DNA of 64,000 bases. It comes from Marinobacter sp. (GTDB taxonomy: Bacteria > Pseudomonadota > Gammaproteobacteria > Pseudomonadales > Oleiphilaceae). Where the stretch lies: positions 310,001 to 374,000 of the forward strand of contig JAGYIS010000010.1 in assembly GCA_018402255.1 (NCBI GenBank). The letters are read 5' to 3'. Under the pieces are notes generated by a model. The model made no database searches. It was not told the DNA's origin and was given only the letters and a program-made list of their open reading frames with translations. Positions 57,201 to 64,000 of this stretch are shown piece by piece. A program made the position numbers and the translations under genes. Numbering within the stretch: position 1 is the stretch's first letter; the number at the start of each line of letters is the position of its first letter.

Positions 57201-57284
57201 AGTTAACGCTGAGTTAAGCGGCGCCCTGTCAAGGGCGTCCGGTGGAGGCCGTAGGCCGGAACGCACTTGAACGACTTGTTAAAA
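57201..57284 (-). other. attC site
   Basis: 84 bases with AGTTAAC at 57201-57207 and GTTAAAA at 57278-57284. Interior motif GCGTCCGGTGGAGGCC is shared with 57612 and 60518, and close to 62429. Confidence 0.7.
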
Positions 57285-57286
57285 AT

Positions 57287-57592
57287 TCACCGTGGCTGCA
57301 TGGCTGCTGCAGACTTCACCAACGGATAAATCTGCATTGCGGCGTCTTTAGGAATCCCAGAGTTTATAAGAAGCGCTGGAACCATTGATGCCACGTGATT
57401 AGCCTGCTTTTGATACCGCGCGTGCTCTTGGAAAATTGCCTGAATCTCGACAGGATCAAATTCCTCTCTACTCGTGAGGTACCCGCAAATTTCCGCTGCA
57501 CACTTCCTGTTCAAGGGATCGCTATTTCGGGAGCCATTAATCACGCCATATAGCACAACCAAAAGAACTATCCCTCCGATTACGAACCACAT
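57287..57592 (-). CDS. Cassette protein with one N-terminal membrane segment
   Basis: 101 residues. A single membrane segment (MWFVIGGIVLLVVLYGVI) is followed by a soluble helical region with CAAEICGYLTSREEFDP and PALLINSGIPKDAAMQIYPLV. No family recognised; the C-terminus would be cytoplasmic or periplasmic depending on topology. Confidence 0.65.
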   Translation of the reverse strand: MWFVIGGIVLLVVLYGVINGSRNSDPLNRKCAAEICGYLTSREEFDPVEIQAIFQEHARYQKQANHVASMVPALLINSGIPKDAAMQIYPLVKSAAAMQPR

Positions 57593-57611
57593 GGCTTACT
57601 CCCATTTGTAT

Positions 57612-57698
57612 TTTTAACGCCAGCCATAAGCGGCGCCCTGAAAAGGGCGTCCGGTGGAGGGCCATAGGCCCGGAACAACCTTAATGGCCTTGTTATAA
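57612..57698 (-). other. attC site
   Basis: 87 bases. TTTTAAC at 57612-57618 and GTTATAA at 57692-57698. Interior arms GCGGCGCCCTG and AAGGGCGTCCGGTGGAGG match other sites of the array. Confidence 0.7.
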
Positions 57699-58067
57699 AT
57701 CATCGGCCAGAAGCTGATTAACTCGCTTTTTCGCCCAGCCTTCCGCCAAATCACGACCCACCTTCAGAATGGTGGCAAAGCTGGCCTCTTTGAACTCACG
57801 TTGTATCGTTTCCCAGACTTCTGACTTTTTCATCAGATCAATAAACTCATGGCCTTGCCATGTGAGCTTTTTGATATAGACGGCAGAAGGGACCTGAGTT
57901 GCGTTCGAGTTATCATTCAAGACCCGCCCTTCTACTAAACCAGCTTCGATAGCGAGTGCCTGGTTGTACTTGATAGCTTCAGAGTCATAGCCAGAAATGG
58001 AGTCAGGCCGCTCGTCTGCTTCCACAGCCAGAAGAATTTTCCTGACTAAATCCATGTCTCTCTTCAT
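57693..58067 (-). CDS. DUF2513 family cassette protein
   Basis: 124 residues. MKRDMDLVRKILLAVEADE and the central QALAIEAGLVEGR and LTWQGHEFIDLMKKSEVW are typical of DUF2513, a small cytoplasmic family common in prophages, defence islands and cassettes, function unknown. It is the cassette immediately left of the IS1182 element. Confidence 0.85.
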   Translation of the reverse strand: MKRDMDLVRKILLAVEADERPDSISGYDSEAIKYNQALAIEAGLVEGRVLNDNSNATQVPSAVYIKKLTWQGHEFIDLMKKSEVWETIQREFKEASFATILKVGRDLAEGWAKKRVNQLLADDL

Positions 58068-58092
58068 TGCAGACAGCTCCTTGATTTATAAC

Positions 58093-59922
58093 GAGGCTGT
58101 AGAAAAACCCGATTTCGAGTCGTTCCCAGTGCCTGGTTCTTAAAATTGTTTGCCGCGGCCATCAACTGACTGATGATTCCACTTTCGATGTTCAGCGAGT
58201 CGTTTCGGGTCTTTGCCGCTTCCAGTGCCGGTATCACTGGCATCCAGGGACCATATTTCCCGCGTTCTGATCCCTGTTTCATGCCGCCAACTGCCCGTAA
58301 TTCGCCAGCTTCTCAATGTTGTGTACCAGGCAGTATAGCTGCCACTGACCCTGCACTTTCTTTTTGCCACGCAAACTGAAACGGTTCAGGCCTTTGTTCG
58401 TGCCAATGTTGCCGAACACCGGTTCCACTACCGACATGCGGTGACTGTATATTCCCTTGCCCTGCGGGCTGTCCACTCGGTGCTTCATCCAGTCGGTGTA
58501 GTTGGGCAGGCGCTTGTTCTCGATGGTGAAAGACACCTGCCTTCCCGAGCCCTTGCGGTGATTAGCAGAAGTGGGATTCTGCATACACTGGTGTTTCTTC
58601 GGGCAGTGCCGGCATTGCAGCAAACGGCCTTCGAAGTGCACGCGGATTTTGCCATTCTCAGCTTCGCGTGTGCTCTGGTAGCTGATGGCGTTGCCCGCCG
58701 GGCAGATGCACGTCAGGTTGACCGGATCGAACTGGAATTCACTGGCCGGAATGATGTTTTTCCGGCCGGTGGCCGGTTGGTTCTGATGGCGCTTGCCGTA
58801 TTTGTCTTTCTGGTTCTGGAACTTCGGATCTCGGCTGCGGAACTTATTGTCCGGTACATAGCCGTTGATGTGCCGTTCGTGCAGGTACTTCATGTTGGCT
58901 TCGTTGGCGAAGCCGGTATCAGCCGTAATAACCGTACCTTGCTGGTAGATGTTGTCGGCGATGCCCAGCTTCTTGAAGCAGGCTTTCACGCTCTCCAATA
59001 CCGGTTGCAGGGTGTGGTGCTCCTGGCCTTCGCCAAAGGCCTGGGCGTCGATGATGATCTGGTGCTTTTTATCCACCGTGGCCACGCCGTTATAGCCCTG
59101 GATCGTGCCCTTGCTGGTGGTCATCTTGGCGCTTTCGTTATCGGTGAGGTTGCTCTTCACTTCCTTGTTTCGTTTCCCCCGGCCCATCCTTGTGCGGTTC
59201 GTCTTTAGGAAGCGGTCGACTTTCTTCGCGGCCTCATCCAGGGACAGGATGGTTTTCGCTCGTCGGATATCCCGGTCCAGTTCGGCCTCGGTTTCCGCCT
59301 CGTCCCGCTCGTAATGGGCCTTGAGATGATGACGAACCAGGCGTCGCAGCTTGGTGCGTTTCTCTTCCAGTTCCTTAAAGGTGCCAGACCATTCTTTGGC
59401 CGCATTCGATGACATCTTGCAGCCGTCGATGGCGAAGAGTTCGTTGCCCAGCAGGCCCTGGTCGTGGCAGACCAACAATACCTGCTCGAACAGCTCTTCG
59501 ATCTCATCCGAGTGGCTGCTGACGAACTTGGCCAAGGTGGTGAAGTGCGGAACGGTGTCGCAGGTCAAGGCCTTGAAGATGATGTTGGTCTCGCAGCACC
59601 ACTGCATCTCGCGACTGGAGGTGATGCCCTTGGAGTAGGCGAACAGGACGATCTTGAGGAGAATAGCCGGATCGTAGGCCAGCCGGCCGGTGTCTTCGTT
59701 GCGGTACTTGGGGTGGAACACCGACAGGTCCAGCTTATGCTCGATCAGGTAGTGCACCGCGTGTTCAAAGGTGCCGGGCTGAAGCTGTTCCTGGTAGTTG
59801 ATAACGACCATGGCGTCCTGGTCGTAGTTGTAGTGCTTGAAGCGGGGCATGCCGACAGCTCCTTGTCTGTTTGCCTGATCCTATCAAAACCGAGGGCGAT
59901 TTCGGGGTTTTTCTACAGCCTC
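58093..59922 (-). mobile_element. IS1182-family insertion sequence inside an attC core
   Basis: About 1830 bases. The ends share an 18-base perfect terminal inverted repeat (GAGGCTGTAGAAAAACCC at 58093-58110, its complement at 59905-59922). AAC flanks both ends (58090-58092 and 59923-59925), a 3-base repeat equal to the attC core GTT on the minus strand. Removing the IS and one repeat restores a normal attC. Confidence 0.88.
58279..59850 (-). CDS. IS1182-family transposase
   Basis: 523-residue DDE-type transposase, apparently intact. HPKYRNEDTGRLAYDPAILLKIVLF is in the N-terminal DUF772-type helix region; LFAIDGCKMSSNAAKEW and NGVATVDKKHQIIIDAQAFGEG give the DDE core, with TADTGFANEANMKYLHER after it. 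A Cys-rich segment is near CICPAGN and CRHCPKKHQC. The 72 bases upstream of the ATG to the IS end would hold the promoter; about 185 bases downstream to the left IS end are noncoding. Confidence 0.93.
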   Translation of the reverse strand: MPRFKHYNYDQDAMVVINYQEQLQPGTFEHAVHYLIEHKLDLSVFHPKYRNEDTGRLAYDPAILLKIVLFAYSKGITSSREMQWCCETNIIFKALTCDTVPHFTTLAKFVSSHSDEIEELFEQVLLVCHDQGLLGNELFAIDGCKMSSNAAKEWSGTFKELEEKRTKLRRLVRHHLKAHYERDEAETEAELDRDIRRAKTILSLDEAAKKVDRFLKTNRTRMGRGKRNKEVKSNLTDNESAKMTTSKGTIQGYNGVATVDKKHQIIIDAQAFGEGQEHHTLQPVLESVKACFKKLGIADNIYQQGTVITADTGFANEANMKYLHERHINGYVPDNKFRSRDPKFQNQKDKYGKRHQNQPATGRKNIIPASEFQFDPVNLTCICPAGNAISYQSTREAENGKIRVHFEGRLLQCRHCPKKHQCMQNPTSANHRKGSGRQVSFTIENKRLPNYTDWMKHRVDSPQGKGIYSHRMSVVEPVFGNIGTNKGLNRFSLRGKKKVQGQWQLYCLVHNIEKLANYGQLAA

Positions 59923-60002
59923 AACGCTTGCAGCATGCGCGCCCATGGAATGGAGCCGAAGGCGCAATGTAATGGGCGTCGCCGTGCCTGCATTGGTTAT
60001 AT
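59923..60002 (-). other. attC site split by the IS1182 element
   Basis: On the minus strand the site runs from ATATAAC (rc of GTTATAT, 59996-60002) through arms GCAGCATGCGCGCCC / GCCGAAGGCGC to GCGTT at 59923-59927. The IS then intervenes, and the rest of the core box, GTTATAA, is at 58086-58092. It belongs to the 167-residue cassette gene at its right. Confidence 0.8.
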
Positions 60003-60500
60003 TGATGTTTGGTTCGCATACCGCATCGCAAAGGAAACTAGTAGGGCTAAAAAACCGATACCGGCTATGGGGCCTTTCTCTGTACGAGTGAGGAACGTGG
60101 TGACAATTCGAAAAAGCCCCCCTGCGCCAAAGGGAACCACCAGTTGGATCAGAACGTTCATTAACGTCAAAAAACCTCCGGCGCTAAAGAAGAGAAACAC
60201 GAGGCCCGAGAAGAATGCTACTTCAGCCGAGAACTGGCCAGTGTAAAGGCTGCCTAACTTAAGTGAGACATAGCCTAAAAGCAGAAATATTATCGAAACC
60301 AGCACCTTAAATCTGTTTTCGATCAGAAATTGAAAAGCGTCACCGATATCTTTGTCCACATTTCTCTGCACCCCACCAAAATACCGGTTAGCACGTTCGT
60401 CCAGCCATTGGCGACACCTCTTCGGCATGAAATAGTCCCAACCCATGAAGGCAGCGGCAAAAACTTGGCAATAAAGGATTTGCATCTCTGTAAAGGTCAA
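59997..60500 (-). CDS. Cassette protein, membrane protein
   Basis: 167 residues with four or so hydrophobic segments (FKVLVSIIFLLLGYVSLKLG, VAFFSGLVFLFFSAGGFLTLM, LIQLVVPFGAGGLFRIV, GIGFLALLVSFAMRY) after a soluble N-terminal 60 residues with MPKRCRQWLDERANRYFGG. No family recognised. Stop codon lies in its own attC. Confidence 0.6.
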   Translation of the reverse strand: MTFTEMQILYCQVFAAAFMGWDYFMPKRCRQWLDERANRYFGGVQRNVDKDIGDAFQFLIENRFKVLVSIIFLLLGYVSLKLGSLYTGQFSAEVAFFSGLVFLFFSAGGFLTLMNVLIQLVVPFGAGGLFRIVTTFLTRTEKGPIAGIGFLALLVSFAMRYANQTSI

Positions 60501-60517
60501 CTACCACACCTCATTCA

Positions 60518-60622
60518 ATATAACGCCAAAATTCAGCGGCGGCCTTTGCGTAGCGAAGCGGAGAAAAGGCCGTCCGGTGGAGGCCCGCCAGGGCCGGAAC
60601 GTACTGGAATGATTTGTTATGC
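60518..60622 (-). other. attC site
   Basis: 105 bases. ATATAAC at 60518-60524 and GTTATGC at 60616-60622. Interior GCGGCGGCCTTTGCG and AGGCCGTCCGGTGGAGGCC pair as long arms. Confidence 0.75.
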
Positions 60623-60624
60623 AT

Positions 60625-60957
60625 CTACCAGTTTACGAGAACATCTTTAACTTTGTGCGTTGCGGCATCAAAACCAACGGCCCAAAAAACTTCATCCTCA
60701 CTGGCAGAGTATTTCGCCTTCCAAAGGGTAAGCTGGGAACCAGCTCTTCGAAGGCAATCTATAAACTCAACCTCACTCAACTCTCCCAGTTCATGCTGAA
60801 TGCTTTCGCACGATGAAATATAGGCATGTTCAGTAATAGTACCGTCGCTCTCTTCGCGAAGTGATGGGGCCGACATTTCCTGCAAGAGAGCAAAACTCTT
60901 CCCGTCATGCAGCTCTATTACCTGATTCGCAAGCTTCCTTTCCATATCTGAAATCAT
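60625..60957 (-). CDS. Cassette protein of unknown function
   Basis: 110 residues from the ATG at 60957, which has AGGAGGA 5 bases ahead. The sequence is soluble and mildly acidic, with ELGELSEVEFIDCLRRAGSQL and AVGFDAATHKVKDVLVNW. No family recognised. Confidence 0.65.
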   Translation of the reverse strand: MISDMERKLANQVIELHDGKSFALLQEMSAPSLREESDGTITEHAYISSCESIQHELGELSEVEFIDCLRRAGSQLTLWKAKYSASEDEVFWAVGFDAATHKVKDVLVNW

Positions 60958-60971
60958 GTTTCCTCCTTGGT

Positions 60972-61045
60972 GCATAACGCCGAAGCACAGCCGGCTTGTG
61001 GAGCGCAGCGGAACAAACCGGTCCGACTGACGCTAATGGTTAGTC
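60972..61045 (-). other. attC site
   Basis: 74 bases. GCATAAC at 60972-60978 and GTTAGTC at 61039-61045. Interior CAGCCGGCTTGTGGAGCGCAG and CCGGTCC form the arms (positions 60986-61025). Belongs to the Mrr-like gene. Confidence 0.7.
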
Positions 61046-61998
61046 CCGTAGTCCAATCCGCCCAAAAAGGCCGGAATCATACCCAACGAATCGATACGCT
61101 CTTTCTCTTTGGTGGTCAGATGACGGGCAACGTAAGGAAAAATTTGCAGGAGGAACTGCTTCAATTCTTTGAATGCATCATCCGAATACAACGTACCCCT
61201 GCGTTGTTTATTCATGATGCTCATAACCCACTTTATGAAAATAGTAGGCATCATTACATCAGAGATGTCTTCCCAACCATCAATTACCTTAGGGTGTTTT
61301 TGATGGATATAATGGCGAAGAACATCATCACAGTGGCCCCGACAAGTCCAAAACACGAATTCAATTTGCTCAGGCTCACTCTCGTAATCGCTGCGTATTC
61401 TTTGCCAAATCTGAATAATGCCGTTGTCTTCCTGTTCAAGCAGTTCTTTTTCACAAACCCTGCACTTCAAACTGGAGGTTTCAGCGAATATCGCTGCGGG
61501 TTTTGGATTTTCGGTGCGCCATTCTTCTATTGATTTAGGAAAGTAACGGTTGGCGACTTCTAGGCCCTTCGTGGAGTTAAGAATTTTTCCTTCGATCTTT
61601 TCCCTATCGAAGACTTGCACCTCAAACTTGCCCTTCATTCCATCTAAGTTACCGCTCAGGCCAGTGCTCGCAATAGTTGAGTAAAAACCAATGAAACCTT
61701 GGCAATCATTGGCTTCCACACGATCACGAATATTTGCTTCATCGGTTGGCGTTACGGAGTTACCGCTATGGGCTTTGTGTTTGCAACTGACTAGCCATTT
61801 AATTTGAGTGGTACCACCGACCCCCGTCCGAGTTTCCTGAACTAAAATGTCTTTACCGCCGTCTGCTCCTCTATCTGGATCTGAGAGGATTTCGTAGCCC
61901 ATAAATTCCAGAAAATCGCGGGCAAACAGCTCAAAGGCGTCTTGCAATCCACTCGCCTTGTGAGCTTCCGGAATTTCTTTGAAGTTCAGTATTGCCAC
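61033..61998 (-). CDS. Mrr-like restriction endonuclease-fold nuclease
   Basis: About 321 residues from GTG 61998 (GGAG upstream). The nuclease domain is near residues 5-130: FEFLARDFLEFMGYEI-type helix, then DRGADGGKDILVQE and QIKWLVSCKHKAHSG, which provide the D-x(n)-Q/E-x-K pattern of Mrr and type IV restriction enzymes that cut modified DNA. The rest has CRVCEKELLEQE and CRGHCDDVLRHYIH, a likely zinc pair. The frame is open upstream to 62124, inside the attC, so those residues are not real. A defence role is inferred. Confidence 0.75.
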   Translation of the reverse strand: MAILNFKEIPEAHKASGLQDAFELFARDFLEFMGYEILSDPDRGADGGKDILVQETRTGVGGTTQIKWLVSCKHKAHSGNSVTPTDEANIRDRVEANDCQGFIGFYSTIASTGLSGNLDGMKGKFEVQVFDREKIEGKILNSTKGLEVANRYFPKSIEEWRTENPKPAAIFAETSSLKCRVCEKELLEQEDNGIIQIWQRIRSDYESEPEQIEFVFWTCRGHCDDVLRHYIHQKHPKVIDGWEDISDVMMPTIFIKWVMSIMNKQRRGTLYSDDAFKELKQFLLQIFPYVARHLTTKEKERIDSLGMIPAFLGGLDYGTNH

Positions 61999-62024
61999 TT
62001 TTTTCAAACTCCGTTTTTTCGTGG

Positions 62025-62095
62025 GACTAACGCCTGGCTTTGCGGCGTGCCGGAGCGCCAGCGAAGGCGTGTCCGACAACAGCCATTGGTTAGGT
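62025..62095 (-). other. attC site
   Basis: 71 bases. GACTAAC at 62025-62031 and GTTAGGT at 62089-62095, the latter a perfect GTTRRRY. Interior CGCCTGGCTTTGCGGCG and CCGACAACAGCC match the degenerate site at 54087. Confidence 0.78.
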
Positions 62096-62422
62096 CTAGA
62101 CATGTACGAGCAATGCTGGTGCATACGCAGACCAATAAAGAGCCACTGTACCCGCGAAGCTCACGGAAATTGCAGCCAATGGCAACCATTTGGTTGCGCG
62201 GAACAGTGCTGAAAAGGCCAAGCCTAGACATAAAATAGGCAATACCACCCACCACTGAATCGTACGGAAAACGAACTGCGAATAGGCCGTTTGCTCTACA
62301 CCAAAGCTATACCAGAGTTGCGTAAATGACTTGGCAGCCTCCGGTTGGTTTAGCACATAGATAAAGTAGGACTGCGCAAACACAAAGAAAAGAATGAACA
62401 ACCAAAAAAACAGCTTCTTCAT
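62096..62422 (-). CDS. Cassette protein, three-segment membrane protein
   Basis: 108 residues, three hydrophobic segments (LFFWLFILFFVFAQSYFIYV, WWVVLPILCLGLAFSALF, LAAISVSFAGTVALYWSAY) with a short polar loop between the first two. No family recognised. Its stop touches the attC. Confidence 0.65.
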   Translation of the reverse strand: MKKLFFWLFILFFVFAQSYFIYVLNQPEAAKSFTQLWYSFGVEQTAYSQFVFRTIQWWVVLPILCLGLAFSALFRATKWLPLAAISVSFAGTVALYWSAYAPALLVHV

Positions 62423-62428
62423 ACGATG

Positions 62429-62512
62429 ACCTAACGCGAAGATAAGCGGCGGCCCGACAGGGGCGTCCGGCGGAGGCCAACGGCCGGAACGAACTTAATC
62501 GACTTGTTAATT
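62429..62512 (-). other. attC site
   Basis: 84 bases. ACCTAAC at 62429-62435 and GTTAATT at 62506-62512. The interior CCCGACAGGGGCGTCC and GGAGGCCAACGGCC resembles 57201 and 57612. Confidence 0.75.
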
Positions 62513-62917
62513 GGTAATCTCAATGTACCACCTAGGCTTGATACGCCCGAAGTCTTGGCGGACGTTTGACCGCAAGGATTTCTTGGAATCCAGCACCTTC
62601 TCTTGGCCATCTTCCCTGACGAACAAAACCCAGTGCCAGAATGGCTTGCCACGCTCCATTCGCCATTTGATGGCCAAAAGTGCTTTATCGGGCAATCTCT
62701 CCCATGACTCAAACGGTGTTTCTTTTGGCGAAACCGATACGCCACAATCGCGCAAGAGCTTTCGGACATAATCAGTGTCGGACCAAAGCGATGTGTCAGA
62801 GGCATAAATACCCAGAGCGCTAGCTCTCCGTTTGGCCTCGGCATAGCTGAGACCGGCGAGCGCAGCAGAGGCGGCAATGCCGCAACCGGTTACTTCCTCT
62901 TGGATGACGACGTCCAT
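62507..62917 (-). CDS. C39-like cysteine peptidase family cassette protein
   Basis: 136 residues from ATG 62917. EVTGCGIAASAALAGLSYAEAKRRA carries the Cys of a papain-like/C39 fold near the N-terminus, and PFWHWVLFVREDGQEKVLDS carries the expected His and Asp in the C-terminal half. Such proteins cleave leader peptides or other short substrates; no exporter is adjacent. Residues upstream of the ATG belong to the next attC and are not coding. Confidence 0.72.
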   Translation of the reverse strand: MDVVIQEEVTGCGIAASAALAGLSYAEAKRRASALGIYASDTSLWSDTDYVRKLLRDCGVSVSPKETPFESWERLPDKALLAIKWRMERGKPFWHWVLFVREDGQEKVLDSKKSLRSNVRQDFGRIKPRWYIEITN

Positions 62918-62926
62918 ATCTTTACC

Positions 62927-63021
62927 AATTAACGCTGAGCACAGCGGCGACCTTGGAATGGCGACGAAGGAGCCACGGAAAGGGCGTCCGGCGGCCAAAG
63001 GCCGCGTACTGCTGCGACTTG
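62927..63021 (-). other. attC truncated by an IS110-family insertion
   Basis: AATTAAC at 62927-62933 then an interior nearly identical to 56385. The right box should read GACTTGTTAT as in its duplicate, but after GACTTG (63021) the sequence departs into ATACTGATTG. The element therefore entered the core between G and TT. The missing half would be beyond the IS. Confidence 0.8.
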
Positions 63022-64000
63022 ATACTGATTGAGCCTTCTCCCCAGCCCAGCGGTTGCCCGCTAAGCTGGAAGGCGACCAAGCACTACAAGGGAGAAGACT
63101 CATGAACTTTTACCATAGCACCCACCGCCATTATTGTGGAATCGATCTGCATGCCCGCAGCCTATACGTCTGCATCCTCGACCAACAGGGCGAGGTGTTG
63201 CTGCATAAAGAAATCAAAGCCCAGCCGGAACTGCTGCTGGCCACGCTCGAACCCTTTCGCGATGATCTAGTCGTCGGTGTCGAATGCATGCACTGCTGGT
63301 ACTGGATCTCCGATCTGTGCGAAGAGCACGGTATCCACTTTATCCTGGGCCACGCGCTTTATATGAAGGCCATTCATGGGGGCAAAACCAAGAACGACCG
63401 CATCGATTCCTTCAAGATTGCGATGCTCATGCGCGGTGGTAACTTTCCACTGGCTTACGTCTATCCCAAGGAGATGCGGGCCACCCGGGATCTATTGCGC
63501 CGCCGTACTCGCATTGTCCGGCATGGTGCCATGCTCAAGGCCCACGCAGTAAACACTCTGGGCCAGTACAATCTGCCGCCCAGCAAAGCCAACCTCAACA
63601 ACCCTGGTGGCCGATCACAACTGACCGCCGCTTTTAGCGATCCAGACGTTCAGCGCAATATCGATCTGGACCTGGCCATCGTCGACTGCTATCAGCACGA
63701 ACTCAAAAAACTTGAATGGCACCTGGAACAGCAAGCCAAACAACACGATCCGGCTTCACTCAATGTGCTGAAGACCATTCCCGGAGTCGGTCGCATTCTG
63801 GCCCTGACCATTCTCTACGAAGTCGGCGATATCCAGCGCTTCGAATCGGTTCAGAAGTTCGCATCCTACGCTCGCCTGGTGAAGTGCAAAGCCGAATCCG
63901 CCGGCAAGGTCTATGGCACTCAGGGCAACAAGATCGGAAATCCTCATCTGAAGTGGGCGTTCTCGGAAGCCGCCGTGCTGTTTATCCGTAACAACGACAA
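63022..64000 (+). mobile_element. IS110 family (IS1111-type) insertion sequence, partial
   Basis: The element starts about 63022, at the attC core, and runs past the window end. The 80 bases before the transposase ATG hold GCGGTTGCCCGCTAAG-type short inverted sequence and GGGAGAAG ahead of the ATG. IS1111-like elements of the attC group are known to insert in attC sites, in agreement with the junction. Confidence 0.8.
63102..64000 (+). CDS. IS110 family transposase, N-terminal part
   Basis: 299 codons read without stop to the window end. The DEDD catalytic domain is visible: CGIDLHARSLYVCILD (Asp), VVGVECMHCWYW (Glu) and KTKNDRIDSFKIAML (two Asp). The C-terminal transposase_20-like region begins with LKTIPGVGRILALTILYEVGD and continues FASYARLVKCKAESAGK, its serine not yet reached. 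Start ATG 63102 has GGGAGAAG upstream. The intact downstream part lies beyond the window. Confidence 0.93.
   Translation, partial: MNFYHSTHRHYCGIDLHARSLYVCILDQQGEVLLHKEIKAQPELLLATLEPFRDDLVVGVECMHCWYWISDLCEEHGIHFILGHALYMKAIHGGKTKNDRIDSFKIAMLMRGGNFPLAYVYPKEMRATRDLLRRRTRIVRHGAMLKAHAVNTLGQYNLPPSKANLNNPGGRSQLTAAFSDPDVQRNIDLDLAIVDCYQHELKKLEWHLEQQAKQHDPASLNVLKTIPGVGRILALTILYEVGDIQRFESVQKFASYARLVKCKAESAGKVYGTQGNKIGNPHLKWAFSEAAVLFIRNND

Larger units (their letters stand above)
53656..63021 (-). mobile_element. Integron gene-cassette array (14 cassettes, no integrase in view)
   Basis: Fifteen attC-like sites of about 60-105 bases separate short, mostly minus-strand genes. Each cassette gene ends at an attC on its 3' side when read on the minus strand. 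No tyrosine-recombinase gene, attI or Pc promoter was seen, so this is an integrase-less view of an array whose integrase would be beyond the right window edge. Several attC sites are near-duplicates (56385 and 62927; 57201, 57612 and 62429; 55437, 55904 and 59923), as in chromosomal arrays. Array size, host and mobility cannot be judged from the window. Confidence 0.85.

Noticed and set aside
58064..58282. 72-residue minus-strand frame at the left end of the IS1182 element
   Set aside because: It spans the IS end and the DUF2513 start region; composition and position fit noncoding IS end sequence.
53656..63021. Repeated elements that could be taken as a CRISPR array
   Set aside because: Spacing is irregular (hundreds of bases), each unit has core boxes and inverted arms, and genes fill the intervals, so these are attC sites.

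Overview
The window looks like chromosome from a marine gammaproteobacterium close to Marinobacter. This is an inference from gene order and protein style, not from a search. The main evidence is the minus-strand block gyrA-serC-pheA-hisC-tyrA/aroA-cmk (64-8913) with a fused prephenate dehydrogenase/EPSP synthase, an order typical of Pseudomonas and Marinobacter relatives. No rRNA, tRNA or CRISPR array was seen.

Layout. 64-8913 is the housekeeping aromatic amino acid/serine/gyrase operon with overlapping genes. 9040-14636 holds purU, ggt, a thiamine-binding-like protein, a YghU-type GST, a frameshifted AI-2E-family permease and two small stress-type proteins. 14882-28244 is rich in osmotic, oxidative and envelope-stress functions: a giant cyclic beta-1,2-glucan synthase, a large-subunit catalase, GlsB/YeaQ, an EEP-family phosphohydrolase and a PRC-barrel protein. 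28474-37547 carries a flavin amine oxidase coupled to a PAS-GGDEF diguanylate cyclase, a YkgJ cysteine-cluster protein, two adjacent acyl-CoA dehydrogenases that may form one heteromeric enzyme, a soluble PAS-PAS chemoreceptor of the BdlA type and a 7TM sensor.

37724-52541 is the most striking region. It is a run of ten same-strand, mostly overlapping genes: LolA-like carrier, outer-membrane protein, RND/MMPL exporter, UbiA prenyltransferase, an HMG-CoA reductase/aminoglycoside-phosphotransferase-type kinase fusion, a rifampin-phosphotransferase-type dikinase, a GNAT-like protein, an AMP-forming acyl ligase, a CDP-alcohol phosphatidyltransferase and a CarS-like CTP transferase. Taken together they read as a dedicated pathway that makes an isoprenoid- or acyl-containing phospholipid-like product and moves it to the outer membrane. 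The product is unknown, and I do not recognise the cluster as a described one.

53656-63021 is an integron cassette array: 15 attC-like sites bounding 14 small cassettes. Nearly all cassette genes are on the minus strand, so any integrase should lie to the right of the window. The cassettes include CcdAB and YefM/YoeB toxin-antitoxin pairs, an Mrr-like nuclease, a C39-like cysteine peptidase, a DUF2513 protein, several small membrane proteins and unknowns. An IS1182-family element sits exactly in the core site of one attC. An IS110/IS1111-family element, cut by the window end, interrupts the core of the last one.

Two genes (AI-2E permease, CDP-alcohol phosphatidyltransferase) show single-base frame breaks at short homopolymers and may be sequencing errors. 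No stretch over 300 bases is left without an annotated gene or element.
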